Assembly: GCF_017696175.1 (NCBI RefSeq)
Contig: NZ_JAAORE010000001.1
Location: forward strand, 62,001-126,000
DNA length: 64,000 nucleotides
DNA from: Prochlorococcus marinus XMU1404
Lineage (GTDB): Bacteria > Cyanobacteriota > Cyanobacteriia > PCC-6307 > Cyanobiaceae
Direction: 5' to 3'
The notes under the pieces are model-generated. The model had not been told where the DNA came from. It ran no database searches and worked only from the letters and a program-made list of their open reading frames with translations. Below are positions 35,453-44,693 of this stretch, piece by piece. The position numbers and the translations under genes are program-made. Every line of letters begins with the position of its first letter. Position 1 is the first letter of the stretch.

Positions 35453-35836
35453 TTGGAATTAAGAACAAAAATTGTCTCGTCAGTCCTAAGATCTCTAAAG
35501 TTACCACCAAGGTTTCGTTTGAAAATGGTTAAAGAAGATCCAGTGAGGCTTGAATTAAGTCTTACTCCTTCTTATGGAAAAAATCCAATTATTGTTGGTA
35601 TTGTAGAATCTTTGGATTTAGTAGCTCGAAGAGATAGAGAGGGTAGAATACCTAGAGATCTTCAAGGAACTTGGGATTGGACGGTAAGACACGGGAAAGT
35701 AAGTACTGGAGGGTGGAATCCTATGCTCAAAGAGGCTTTGCAAACAATGTTCGATACGGGTTTGCCAGCAATTATTTACGAGGAATTAACTGGAGATGAA
35801 TACCGACCAGTTGATGGTATAAGACATGTTAAATAA
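35453..35836 (+). CDS. Conserved cyanobacterial protein of unknown function, 127 aa
   Basis: The TTG at 35453 is chosen because AGGA lies 7 nt upstream and no other early start has a better site. The product is soluble and basic at the N-terminus (MELRTKIVSSVLRSLKLPPR). It contains GTWDWTVRHGKVSTGGWNP, a Trp/Gly-rich segment that looks strongly constrained. No named family is recognised. Confidence 0.7.
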   Translation: MELRTKIVSSVLRSLKLPPRFRLKMVKEDPVRLELSLTPSYGKNPIIVGIVESLDLVARRDREGRIPRDLQGTWDWTVRHGKVSTGGWNPMLKEALQTMFDTGLPAIIYEELTGDEYRPVDGIRHVK

Positions 35837-35903
35837 TTAATTTGTTATTTTTCATGAATTCTTCCTTAAAACGTTAAAATTAAATTAAATAAATTTATTA
35901 ATC

Positions 35904-36050
35904 ATGAACGACGAAAATCAGCAGAGATTCGGTTTCGTAAATTTTGCAGAAACTTGGAATGGTCGTATGGCAATGATGGGTATTTTGATTGGTTTGGGAA
36001 CTGAATTAATTACTGGCCAAAGTATACTTAGACAAATTGGAATAGGTTAA
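35904..36050 (+). CDS. hli: High-light-inducible protein, 48 aa (one-helix)
   Basis: ATG 35904 to TAA 36050. The product starts MNDENQQRFGFVNFAETWNG, then RMAMMGILIGLGTEL. The motif E-x-W-N-G-R-x-A-M-x-G is the LHC-like chlorophyll-binding helix of Hlips. This minimal form is typical of Prochlorococcus. It ends 6 nt from the convergent zinc-ribbon gene. The 67-nt upstream gap is AT-rich without a clear HLR1 element. Confidence 0.88.
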   Translation: MNDENQQRFGFVNFAETWNGRMAMMGILIGLGTELITGQSILRQIGIG

Positions 36051-36056
36051 ATTTTA

Positions 36057-36395
36057 TTATATTTCTTCTGCTTTTACTTCGATAGTTGCTTCACTCGGTT
36101 TTTTATTTATTAGATTTGTGTTATTCATATCTTCTAAGTTTGTTCCACAATTCATGCATGTTTCGCTGAGACCTAATGATATTGCGCCACAATTACTACA
36201 TTTTTTGATCTTTGATTTATAAGAATTAAAAGCTATAAATGCTAGAAGAAGTAAAAAAATTGGAATTAGAAATATGAGTAGAAGGATATTACCGAGAAAG
36301 CTTATAAAAAAGTTAAGCCCAATAAAAGGGACAATTATTAATAATATAAATGAAAAAGCAAGTAAATTTTTATTGGATTTAAGAAGAAAATTCAT
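36057..36395 (-). CDS. Membrane protein with C-terminal zinc ribbon
   Basis: A protein of 112 aa. Two adjacent hydrophobic helices lie at about residues 10-30 and 33-58. A zinc-ribbon-like CSNCG-x(10)-CMNCG module follows at about residues 68-84, with an acidic tail. The two CxxC pairs should bind one zinc ion on the cytoplasmic side. The role is unknown. It lies 10 nt after the BrkB-type gene. Confidence 0.65.
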   Translation of the reverse strand: MNFLLKSNKNLLAFSFILLIIVPFIGLNFFISFLGNILLLIFLIPIFLLLLAFIAFNSYKSKIKKCSNCGAISLGLSETCMNCGTNLEDMNNTNLINKKPSEATIEVKAEEI

Positions 36396-36405
36396 TGCAG
36401 TTTTT

Positions 36406-37335
36406 TTATCTATTGTTTCTTTTTTTGTTTACTAGAGACATGCTAGCAATAACCACACTCCAACATTGTCCAAAATATAAAATTACTCCTAGTAGCCAGA
36501 CCCATAAAGTAAGTACGAGAAAACCTCCAATAAAACCATATGCTTGAAATCTTACCCCAAGCGAAAGAATACTTTTACTTACCGCTAAATTTAAAGTAGT
36601 AAGGCCAATTCCAATAAGAAAAGATCCTGGTAAAAGTGGCTTCAAAGGAACTTTTCTACTTGGTAAGAGCGCTTGCAATAAAAGAGCCATTAAGGAAAAG
36701 CCAATTAGTGGTATTGCAAATTTACCAACTTGTAATAACGGTAGCTTTATTAATAAGTCAGAAATTAAATTATTAGATTTTGAAAGATTTTCCAAAACGT
36801 TACTTGGTATCATTCTAAGATTCGCACTAATCTGATCTAGTACCATCAAGAAACCTATAAAGAATACTATTAAAAAAGCTTCAATTCTGTTTCGTAGAAA
36901 TCTTGAAGCTTGATCTCTCCAAGCAGAATTAATTTTTCTCGAAGGAAGTTGGTCCTCCCATAGTCTATCTGCACCTCTTTGAAGAGATAAATATGCATTT
37001 CCCGCAGTAAAAAGCAAAAACATAGCTCCTAGAATACCTGCTCCAAAACCTTGATCAATTAATTTAAACAATGTAGTTTCTACTAATTCAACTACTGATG
37101 GAGGTAAAATTTGGGCTGCAATAGATATTATTTCTTGATCTAATCCTTCTTGTTTTCCCAAGAACCATGATGCGATTGAAAGAGAAATTAAAAGAATAGG
37201 AAAAAATGATTGTAATGTGTAGTAGGCAAATGCAGCACTTAGATCTATGCAATCTGATTTGCTCCATCTCTCACACGCGCCCCATAAACTTTTCAGTATC
37301 CAAGTTGAACTGCGCTGCAAATTAATTGTCTTCAA
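36406..37335 (-). CDS. YihY/BrkB family membrane protein
   Basis: A protein of 309 aa, TTG start. Six hydrophobic segments and the family motif DLSAAFAYYTLQSFFPILL near the N-terminus are visible. VFLLFTAGNAYLSLQRGADRLW-type and GFIGGFLVLTLWVWLLGVIL-type segments also fit. The family was once named ribonuclease BN, but that activity belongs to another protein. It is probably a transporter or flippase-like membrane protein. Confidence 0.87.
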   Translation of the reverse strand: MKTINLQRSSTWILKSLWGACERWSKSDCIDLSAAFAYYTLQSFFPILLISLSIASWFLGKQEGLDQEIISIAAQILPPSVVELVETTLFKLIDQGFGAGILGAMFLLFTAGNAYLSLQRGADRLWEDQLPSRKINSAWRDQASRFLRNRIEAFLIVFFIGFLMVLDQISANLRMIPSNVLENLSKSNNLISDLLIKLPLLQVGKFAIPLIGFSLMALLLQALLPSRKVPLKPLLPGSFLIGIGLTTLNLAVSKSILSLGVRFQAYGFIGGFLVLTLWVWLLGVILYFGQCWSVVIASMSLVNKKRNNR

Positions 37336-37407
37336 ATATTTATCTTATTTATTTTTTATTGTATCTAATTAATAAATTTTTCAAGCCATTATTTATTAAT
37401 GATGCAA

Positions 37408-38208
37408 CTACTTTTTCAATAATAAATTACCCCATGGCTTTAAGATTTCAATTTTTTCTATTGATTTACAAGCAATCAAAGGAAAATTAATATCGCTTAA
37501 GTCTTGTCCTGGACTTAAATTCAAAGGATCTGTTTCTAACCATTTTATGGAGCAATTTAGTTCTTCTAATAAAAGCCAGGCCGCTGCAATATCCCATATT
37601 TTTGGGGTTGATTCTATAGCCCCGAAAGTTTGACCCATTGCTACACTCGTTAGATTTAAACTCGATACACCTAAGAGTCTGATTTTCCCTGGAAATACTG
37701 AGTTTGGTTTTTTTTGTAAAATTTTTATAGATCTACTACATAAGGAAATGCATTCGCTTTCGTGATTATTTTGATTAGGGTCTATTTTTTGGTTATTTAA
37801 CCAAACACCTTTACTATGAATGGATACAAACTTTTTTTTCAATGTGGGAATTATTAAAAAAGAAGATTGAGGTCTACCATCAACGAACCTCGCTACTGAA
37901 ATAGACCAGTATGGAATACCTGCAGCAAAATTGGTTGTCCCATCAAGTGGATCGACCACCCAATAAGCTTTTGTATTTGGAATGGACTTTCCTCCTTCTT
38001 CACTCAAGACGCCTTCACCTGGGGCTATTGAGGCAAGACCATCTACGATAGTTTTGTCACTCCATAAATCACAACTTGTTATTAATGATCCGTCTGCTTT
38101 GTTGCTAGCACTGATATTCCCAAAATCTTTTATTTGACGTTGACTAACTAATTCAAATAAAGAATCTAATTCACTAAGTTGATGATTAGTTAAATTTAGC
38201 TGATTCAT
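37408..38208 (-). CDS. Inositol monophosphatase family protein
   Basis: I use the ATG at 38208 (266 aa); a TTG at 38223 would add five residues. The metal-binding motif is WVVDPLDGTTNFAAG, preceded by VLSEEGG (Glu of site 1). The C-terminal motif is WDIAAAWLLLEE. Members hydrolyse inositol phosphate, fructose-1,6-bisphosphate, PAP or histidinol phosphate. The substrate is not decidable. The start lies inside or at the end of the TolC gene, suggesting coupling. Confidence 0.9.
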   Translation of the reverse strand: MNQLNLTNHQLSELDSLFELVSQRQIKDFGNISASNKADGSLITSCDLWSDKTIVDGLASIAPGEGVLSEEGGKSIPNTKAYWVVDPLDGTTNFAAGIPYWSISVARFVDGRPQSSFLIIPTLKKKFVSIHSKGVWLNNQKIDPNQNNHESECISLCSRSIKILQKKPNSVFPGKIRLLGVSSLNLTSVAMGQTFGAIESTPKIWDIAAAWLLLEELNCSIKWLETDPLNLSPGQDLSDINFPLIACKSIEKIEILKPWGNLLLKK

Positions 38209-39638
38209 ATTGGAATATTGCAAATAGATTCTGTTTGTTTAATCGTATTATCGTTTCCTACACAGTCATTACTGATTTCAAGAAAAGTTAATCTTTTCAA
38301 TTCATCTAGATTCAAGTTGTAATTATAAATTGCATTGATATTCTTTGATTTTGCATCACTTAATTCTTTTTGTCTGACTAGTACGTCCTTTAAAGTTGAT
38401 ATTCCTACATCATATCTCAATCTAGATAGTCTCAAGGATTCTTTGGTAGATGATATCTCTTTTGAAGTGGATAATATTTTTTCTTCATTTAATTTTAAAT
38501 TTAGGTAAGCTTTGGTGATATTAGTTTTTAGAACATTTTTAAGATTGTAATACGAATATTCTTCACCCCTTGCTTGAGCTTTACTTGATTTGTATGATTT
38601 GTTGTTTTGACCACCATTAAAAATATTCCATGAAAAGTTTAAGCTTACTGTATTCGTATAAGAAGATCCATATTCGCTAGGGTCTATTTCAACTGCTAAA
38701 GAATCTCCTTTGGTAAATGTACTTGATAATGAGTTACTGATATATATACTAGGCTGATTTGAATTTAAGAAACTTTTTGCCTCATTATCTTTGATTGATT
38801 GCTGAAGAGAAATATTTTTTAAGGAAAGGTTTTTTTCAAGGCCATTATTTATATTTTTATTTAATTTATGATTCCAGAAACCTAATAATTTTTGTTCTTT
38901 TTCTATTTCGAAATCCTCTTTGAGGTTAAGAATCTCTTTAAGTGATATTTTGTTTATTTGATGTTCAATTTTTCTTTCGTTAAGTTCTTGCTTGTCTCTC
39001 GAAAGTTGAGCCTCTGCTTCAAGTACTTCAAATTTTGTTCCGATACCAGCATCTAATTTAGCTTGTGCATTTTCTAGACTTGTAATTGATAAATCAAGTG
39101 CGAATTTCTTATTGATAATATCTTGAGATGACTTCTGGTATTGATGAAATCTTGTTCTAGCTTCTAGGATTAGATCTTTTTTCTTAATTTCATAATTATT
39201 TTTTGCAATTTTAAAGTTTTCTTTGGCAATTTTAATTTCTGGACCTCGAAGCGGATCGATTAAATCCAATCTGATATTGAGTGAGGGATTAGCAGAAAAT
39301 TGGGAAGTTTTTCTAGTGCCTGAGTTATTATTATAATTTTCACCAAAAACATATTGAGGTAATCCATTCCCTTGCAAATCGATTGATGGGTACCTCTTAG
39401 CAATTTTGCTTGAAAGATTAAAACTCGATGCATCAATTAATTCCTTTAAAGCTTTCAGTTCATTATTATTTCTCAGAATAATATTCTTTATTTCTTGATG
39501 ATCTATGAATATTTTATCTTCATTTTCTTCTATAACTTCATCGATAAAACTTTTGTTTTCGCTTAGTATTGACTGATGAAAACTAATAAAGAAACTAAGT
39601 GGTATAAATAAAATGGTATTTATTATTTTTCTAAGCAT
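38205..39638 (-). CDS. TolC-family outer membrane efflux protein
   Basis: A protein of 477 aa. An N-terminal signal sequence (about residues 1-26) precedes two TolC-type repeats rich in heptad-like coiled coil (about 140-240 and 365-440). The segments LEAEAQLSRDKQELNERK and SRLRYDVGISTLKDVLVRQK are hallmark turns. It should form a trimeric outer-membrane channel. No inner-membrane pump or periplasmic adaptor gene is adjacent. It overlaps the radical-SAM gene by 8 nt. Confidence 0.92.
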   Translation of the reverse strand: MLRKIINTILFIPLSFFISFHQSILSENKSFIDEVIEENEDKIFIDHQEIKNIILRNNNELKALKELIDASSFNLSSKIAKRYPSIDLQGNGLPQYVFGENYNNNSGTRKTSQFSANPSLNIRLDLIDPLRGPEIKIAKENFKIAKNNYEIKKKDLILEARTRFHQYQKSSQDIINKKFALDLSITSLENAQAKLDAGIGTKFEVLEAEAQLSRDKQELNERKIEHQINKISLKEILNLKEDFEIEKEQKLLGFWNHKLNKNINNGLEKNLSLKNISLQQSIKDNEAKSFLNSNQPSIYISNSLSSTFTKGDSLAVEIDPSEYGSSYTNTVSLNFSWNIFNGGQNNKSYKSSKAQARGEEYSYYNLKNVLKTNITKAYLNLKLNEEKILSTSKEISSTKESLRLSRLRYDVGISTLKDVLVRQKELSDAKSKNINAIYNYNLNLDELKRLTFLEISNDCVGNDNTIKQTESICNIPI

Positions 39639-41043
39639 AATTTAGAATCTTTTTACTATTGGATATTCCAATTAGATTATTAATAATATCATCCGCATCA
39701 TCAAGAATGTGAATATTAGTATTTAGATGTTCTTCTACTTGACTCACATTTTTATCATCCAAGAATAAATCAGTATTAAGTTTTAACATTATAGATGGTA
39801 TAAAAATACCCTCTCCAAGATCTTTATCTTCAAGTCCAGTAATTAAATCTTCTCCAGTTAAAAGCCCAGTAACTACTTGTTCTTGTCCCCAATAAACACT
39901 TGGTAATCCATATAAATTAATTGTTAATCCATCAATATCATTTAATTTTTTAACAGTCGGAATAAGTGCCTCATAAACTAATTTGCCTACTATCCAACAA
40001 ACTTTTCTTTGTTTTTTTATTCTTTTAGGAAGATGTTTCGTCTTAGAAGTTAATTTTTTTAGAAAGCTTCGAATTGAACCTACTCCATTAGATTCTTGAG
40101 GCATATTTTCGTAGGTTTTGTAACTAGGCAAATTTTTACCAGCAATTAAATACCATTCATCTGCTAACCAACAAAAACGAGTCCCAAGACTAATTTGTAG
40201 AGAGGTTTGGATATTCTCTACCTGTTTAATCGTTTTTATTGCATATTCTGAGCTAATTGATTTCAATCCATCATTTTCAGGTCTAAATTTTGTAAGTCCT
40301 ACTGGAACTATTGCAACTGATAATACTGTTTGAGAAGTTTTTTTGTAGAATTCAGCTAAATCATATATTGATTTCTCAAGAATCTTTCCGTCATTTATAT
40401 CAGGACATACAACAATTTGAGCATGTATTTGAATAGAGTTTTTTTCAAACCAAGAAATTTGATCAAGAATTAATCCTGCTTTTTTATTTTTTAATAATTT
40501 TTCTCGAGTGCCAGGATCAGTAGCATGAACAGAAACAAAAAGTGGAGATAGTTTTTGCGTAGAAATTCTTTTCCAGTCCTCTTTTTTTAAATTCGTGAGA
40601 GTTAAATAAGAGCCATATAGGAAACTTAATCTATAATCATCATCTTTTAGATAAAGGCTTTTTCTTTTACCTATTGGCTGTTGATCTATAAAACAAAATG
40701 GACATTTATTATTGCATTGCTTAATTGAATCAAATAATGCATCTTTGAAATTTATGCCTAAATTGACATCTTGATCTTTTTCAATACTTATATTATGAAT
40801 TTTATGATTTTTATCTAAAACTGATATATCTAAAATTTCTTCACTAATGAGTATCTGATAGTCAATTAAGTCTCTTGGTTTTTTTCCATTTATACTAATT
40901 ATTGAATCACCTGATTCAAATCCTATTTCTTGAGCAATTGAATTAACTTCAATACTTTCAATTTCTGCAGGATTTATTTTATAAGTAATATTGGGAACCA
41001 AAAGATCTTTCGAATCTTCTTTGTAATTAATTTCTTGCCACAC
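39631..41043 (-). CDS. Cyanobacterial PDZ / radical-SAM / DUF512 Fe-S protein
   Basis: A protein of 470 aa, GTG start. An N-terminal PDZ-like domain covers about residues 28-90. A CX3CX2C radical-SAM-like cluster (Cys110, Cys114, Cys117, in CNNKCPFCFIDQ) follows. The C-terminal half is DUF512. This layout matches the cyanobacterial Fe-S protein family TIGR03279, widespread in oxygenic phototrophs. The reaction is unknown. It is the first gene of an overlapping set with the TolC and IMPase genes. Confidence 0.9.
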   Translation of the reverse strand: MWQEINYKEDSKDLLVPNITYKINPAEIESIEVNSIAQEIGFESGDSIISINGKKPRDLIDYQILISEEILDISVLDKNHKIHNISIEKDQDVNLGINFKDALFDSIKQCNNKCPFCFIDQQPIGKRKSLYLKDDDYRLSFLYGSYLTLTNLKKEDWKRISTQKLSPLFVSVHATDPGTREKLLKNKKAGLILDQISWFEKNSIQIHAQIVVCPDINDGKILEKSIYDLAEFYKKTSQTVLSVAIVPVGLTKFRPENDGLKSISSEYAIKTIKQVENIQTSLQISLGTRFCWLADEWYLIAGKNLPSYKTYENMPQESNGVGSIRSFLKKLTSKTKHLPKRIKKQRKVCWIVGKLVYEALIPTVKKLNDIDGLTINLYGLPSVYWGQEQVVTGLLTGEDLITGLEDKDLGEGIFIPSIMLKLNTDLFLDDKNVSQVEEHLNTNIHILDDADDIINNLIGISNSKKILNYA

Positions 41044-41229
41044 AATTAAATTCTAAAAATTGTCTATATTCTTATTCTAAACTCATCTAAGGCTCAAAGT
41101 GTATTAAATACTTTTAAAATAGTGAATACAATTTTTAAATTTATGGCCTTTAATTTATTAAAATATGGCATTCGCAGTTTTCAAAAACACGATTTAAATT
41201 AATTAAGATAACTATAAAGAACTAATTCA

Positions 41230-41997
41230 TTGAAAGAATTAATTACAAAAAACTTAGAAGTGAAAGATGAATTTAACTATGGATTGGATAAAGCAAGTAA
41301 TTCATACGAAAGTACTCTTTTATCAAGACCAATTTCTTTAAGATTGTGGTCTTCTTTTTTTGTAATTTTACCCATATTTGTTCAAGCCCCTTGGGTGAGA
41401 TTAGAACCGATTAGTGCTCTTTGCTTTACTTTTGTCATCCTTTTAGGAGCCTATGTTTTGAACAAAAAACAATCAAATAAATGGTTTATTGTCAGTTCAT
41501 TATTATATGGTGTATCAGGGAGTTGGCTTGGTGGATGTTTATTTTGGGGATGGTTAAGTCCATATCCTATCCTTCACATTCCTGTTGAAGCTGTGGTGCT
41601 CCCGTTAGCTTTAATTGGCCTAGGCACGAATTGGAAAATTGGTTCTAGTTTTTATATATCTTCTTTGTTTGGAACTGCAGTTACTGACATTACAATATTT
41701 TTGATAGGAATAATGGATCAATGGAAGCAGGTCATAATAGCAGATTCTGAGAGTGCACCGTTAATTCTTCAGAAAACCTCATCGAATCTTATTCAGATAA
41801 AATCTTTATCTATTATTTTTCTTGTTGCATTTATACTTTGGTTTATTTCAAAAGAAATTTTTGATTCTGCGACTATTAATACCACTTATGGTAAAGCACT
41901 ATTGGTTTCTAGTTATGTAATTCAAACGACATTAATCGTTGATGGTATTTTTATTTTTCTGGCAATTCTGCAACCAACATTTAGTGGATTGGTTTAA
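41230..41997 (+). CDS. DUF3120 membrane protein
   Basis: A protein of 255 aa, TTG start (no internal Met before the first helix). About six hydrophobic helices are seen, with the segment WVRLEPISALCFTFVILL and a Trp/Gly-rich loop SWLGGCLFWGWLSPYPILHI. This matches the cyanobacterial/plastid DUF3120 family. Function is unknown. Its stop overlaps the nadB start by one base. The 186-nt divergent gap upstream contains no other gene that I can support. Confidence 0.8.
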   Translation: MKELITKNLEVKDEFNYGLDKASNSYESTLLSRPISLRLWSSFFVILPIFVQAPWVRLEPISALCFTFVILLGAYVLNKKQSNKWFIVSSLLYGVSGSWLGGCLFWGWLSPYPILHIPVEAVVLPLALIGLGTNWKIGSSFYISSLFGTAVTDITIFLIGIMDQWKQVIIADSESAPLILQKTSSNLIQIKSLSIIFLVAFILWFISKEIFDSATINTTYGKALLVSSYVIQTTLIVDGIFIFLAILQPTFSGLV

Positions 41998-43664
41998 TGC
42001 TTAGGCCTCCATTTTCGCAAGAACAGATTCCGATAAATAATTGGGATGTAATTGTTATAGGTGCTGGAGCTGCAGGACTTATGACTTGCCTTGAATTGCC
42101 GGCACATTTAAAAGTGCTTCTTTTAAATAGAAACACTAGCAAGGTATCTTCTAGTAGATGGGCACAAGGAGGGATAGCATCTGTTATTAGGGAAGATGAT
42201 TCATTCGAACTTCATGCTGATGATACTTTAAAAGCAGGGGATGGACTATGTGATTTACAAGCTGTAGAAATGCTAGTTAAAGAAGCCCCAGGTTGTGTTG
42301 ATAGGTTGCAGAATTTAGGCATGATTTTTGATCAAAGTTTTGATCAACTAGCTACTACTTTAGAAGCAGCTCATTCTCGAAGAAGAGTCTTGCATGTAAA
42401 AGATCGTACTGGAAGAGCACTAGTGGAAGTTTTAGAAGATCATGTTGAAAATAAAAAAAATATTCTTCACTGTAGGGGTGTAAGAGTAACTGAACTTCTT
42501 ATTGAAAATGAGGAATGTAAAGGAGTTCAGGTTCTTGATGGAGCGAATTTATATTGGATTCAATCGAGAGCTGTTGTTTTGGCCACAGGTGGAGGTGGGC
42601 ATTTATTTACTAATACAACTAATCCTGCTCAATCCTCTGGAGAAGGGATTGCTCTTGCATGGAAAGCGGGTGCTGCAATTGAAGATTTAGAGTTTGTTCA
42701 ATTTCATCCAACCGCTTTAAAATTTTATGGCGCTCCTTGTTTCTTGATATCTGAGGCACTTAGAGGAGAAGGAGCGATTTTAGTGGATAAAAATGGTGAA
42801 AGCCCAGTTAAAAATCTTAAAAATCGTGATTTAGCTACTAGAGATCAAGTAAGTAGAGCAATTATGAAGAATATGCATGACAATAATGTAGATCATGTTG
42901 GTTTAGATCTTCGGTATATTGATCCAGAAAAAATTGTCGAGCGATTCCCCACAATTTTAAGTCGATGTCAGGAATATGGAGTTAATCCATTAAATGAGGT
43001 TATTCCTGTAGCTCCAGCAGCTCACTATTGGATGGGAGGTGTCAAAACTGATTTGAATGCTTCTTCTACAAGAAAAGGATTATATGCAGTAGGAGAAGTT
43101 GCTTCCACAGGCGTTCACGGTGCGAATAGACTTGCAAGTAATTCACTGATGGAATGCCTTGTCTTTGCGAGAAAAATGTCTTCAATTGTTCTTAATTATC
43201 CTCCTAAATTCGAAAAATTAGATAGATCAATCCAAGATTTAGATATTGAAGATCCGAAAGAAGATCAAATTTCTAAAATTGCAGAAAAAATTGATGAATT
43301 AAGAAAACTATGTTGGTCAAATCTAGGTGTATCTCGAAATAAGGTAAATATGAGTAAATTTCTTGATACTATTAAAAATGATATGGCTCATTTACAAAAA
43401 AATTACTTATTAAATAGTCTTGAAAAAATAAGATTTGATCAAAGAATTAAACTTAGTGAACCGAATAGGAGATCATTGAATCTTTTACTTGATTTAAAGA
43501 ATAGACAAATAACAACTATAACTTTATTAAAAGCTTGTCTGTTTAGAGAAGAGAGCAGAGGAGGGCATTATAGAGATGATTTTCCAGATAAAGATAAAAA
43601 TTGGGAATGCCATACTACACAACAGTTAGATCAAAAAATTAAAAAAAGATTTATTAAAAATTAG
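41997..43664 (+). CDS. nadB: L-aspartate oxidase
   Basis: A protein of 555 aa. The FAD motif is VIVIGAGAAGLMTCLEL. The SSRWAQGGIASV segment, HSRRRVLHVKDRTGRAL and GGVKTDLNASSTRKGLYAVGE identify NadB within the succinate dehydrogenase flavoprotein group. It oxidises L-aspartate to iminoaspartate, the first step of de novo NAD synthesis. It is tail-to-tail with the VKOR gene and overlaps it by 11 nt. Confidence 0.95.
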   Translation: MLRPPFSQEQIPINNWDVIVIGAGAAGLMTCLELPAHLKVLLLNRNTSKVSSSRWAQGGIASVIREDDSFELHADDTLKAGDGLCDLQAVEMLVKEAPGCVDRLQNLGMIFDQSFDQLATTLEAAHSRRRVLHVKDRTGRALVEVLEDHVENKKNILHCRGVRVTELLIENEECKGVQVLDGANLYWIQSRAVVLATGGGGHLFTNTTNPAQSSGEGIALAWKAGAAIEDLEFVQFHPTALKFYGAPCFLISEALRGEGAILVDKNGESPVKNLKNRDLATRDQVSRAIMKNMHDNNVDHVGLDLRYIDPEKIVERFPTILSRCQEYGVNPLNEVIPVAPAAHYWMGGVKTDLNASSTRKGLYAVGEVASTGVHGANRLASNSLMECLVFARKMSSIVLNYPPKFEKLDRSIQDLDIEDPKEDQISKIAEKIDELRKLCWSNLGVSRNKVNMSKFLDTIKNDMAHLQKNYLLNSLEKIRFDQRIKLSEPNRRSLNLLLDLKNRQITTITLLKACLFREESRGGHYRDDFPDKDKNWECHTTQQLDQKIKKRFIKN

Positions 43665-44589
43665 AATCTCCTTGATAGCCTGTCTTTATGGCTAATTCAT
43701 TCAAGTCGCGTGTACCACTAATTATTTCTCCATTTATTTCCCAAGAAGGAAATCCGCTGATCCCTTTCGTTTGGCATAGCTCATACTCATTATCTTTACC
43801 ATCTTTAGCACATTCAACTACTTTTAATTCTTTAACTGCTTCTTTACCAAATAATTGTTTCTGATCGTGACAATGCGGGCACCAGTATGCACTATACATA
43901 ACAATATTATTATCACTTAAAAATTTTGCAAATTTTACCTTCTTTGGAGAGCTTGAAGTGGTAATTATTGGTGATACATTTTCAGTAGGGATTGCAACGT
44001 CAATAGCATTAGAGGGGTCTACATTTGTAGACCAAATTAGCCCCCCTAGAAGGACACTAATGGCTACAATGAAACCTCTAAAAATCATAGGTTCTCTACT
44101 TTCAAACTTTGCTCCAATCATAGAAATTATAAAGATAGAAAACGATAAAATTGCAGAAAGTATACAAAAAAAGCAATATGCTTGAATTTTTAAAAACATT
44201 ATATTTATCAATAAAAAGCTAAATGTTGATGACGCACAAGATATAAGGAATACTAACCACCATAAAAACTTATTTAGTTTTTCTTTTGGGGAAATTAAAT
44301 TTAGCGAAAGTATTATCGTAATCAATAATATTGATAAATACGTTATAAATCCTGCTAATGAAAGAGGTATATTAACGTGATTATTTTCAAATAACGTGCC
44401 CCAAGGACTATTTAAAACTGTTTCACAACCATTTTGTATCCCCGGGCATGAAAGCGAAGTAAATAATCCCCATTCTTTTAGAGTAATCGAACCTGTGTCA
44501 ACTATGCCTATAGTGCTAAGAATTGCAATTATGATTTTTGGCCATTTCAAATCTTTTTTACTTCTTCTGTTTAAAGTCTTAAGGGCCAT
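43654..44589 (-). CDS. VKOR-thioredoxin fusion oxidoreductase
   Basis: A protein of 311 aa. The VKOR domain has four or five helices with cysteines at 48 and 55 (CPGIQNGC) and the CFFC active pair at 139-142. A linker leads to a thioredoxin-like domain with WCPHC (Cys237 and Cys240). The fusion couples quinone reduction to disulfide formation in the lumen or periplasm and is common in cyanobacteria. All eight usual cysteines appear present. Confidence 0.93.
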   Translation of the reverse strand: MALKTLNRRSKKDLKWPKIIIAILSTIGIVDTGSITLKEWGLFTSLSCPGIQNGCETVLNSPWGTLFENNHVNIPLSLAGFITYLSILLITIILSLNLISPKEKLNKFLWWLVFLISCASSTFSFLLINIMFLKIQAYCFFCILSAILSFSIFIISMIGAKFESREPMIFRGFIVAISVLLGGLIWSTNVDPSNAIDVAIPTENVSPIITTSSSPKKVKFAKFLSDNNIVMYSAYWCPHCHDQKQLFGKEAVKELKVVECAKDGKDNEYELCQTKGISGFPSWEINGEIISGTRDLNELAIKTGYQGDSNF

Positions 44590-44693
44590 AAAAATGAAAA
44601 TTTGTTATTTACACTATCTATCCTAATATTATCTTGGCATGAGAGTTATGTACGAAATGCTTTTTAAATCTTTTAATTCTTATTTTTCAAGTT

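Noticed and set aside
36406-37335. Annotation as ribonuclease BN
   Set aside because: The YihY/BrkB family is a membrane protein family; the ribonuclease activity was reassigned to another protein, so I keep the neutral family name.
41044-41229. 19-codon frame in the gap before the DUF3120 gene
   Set aside because: Too short, no Shine-Dalgarno, no recognisable motif; chance frame in AT-rich DNA.
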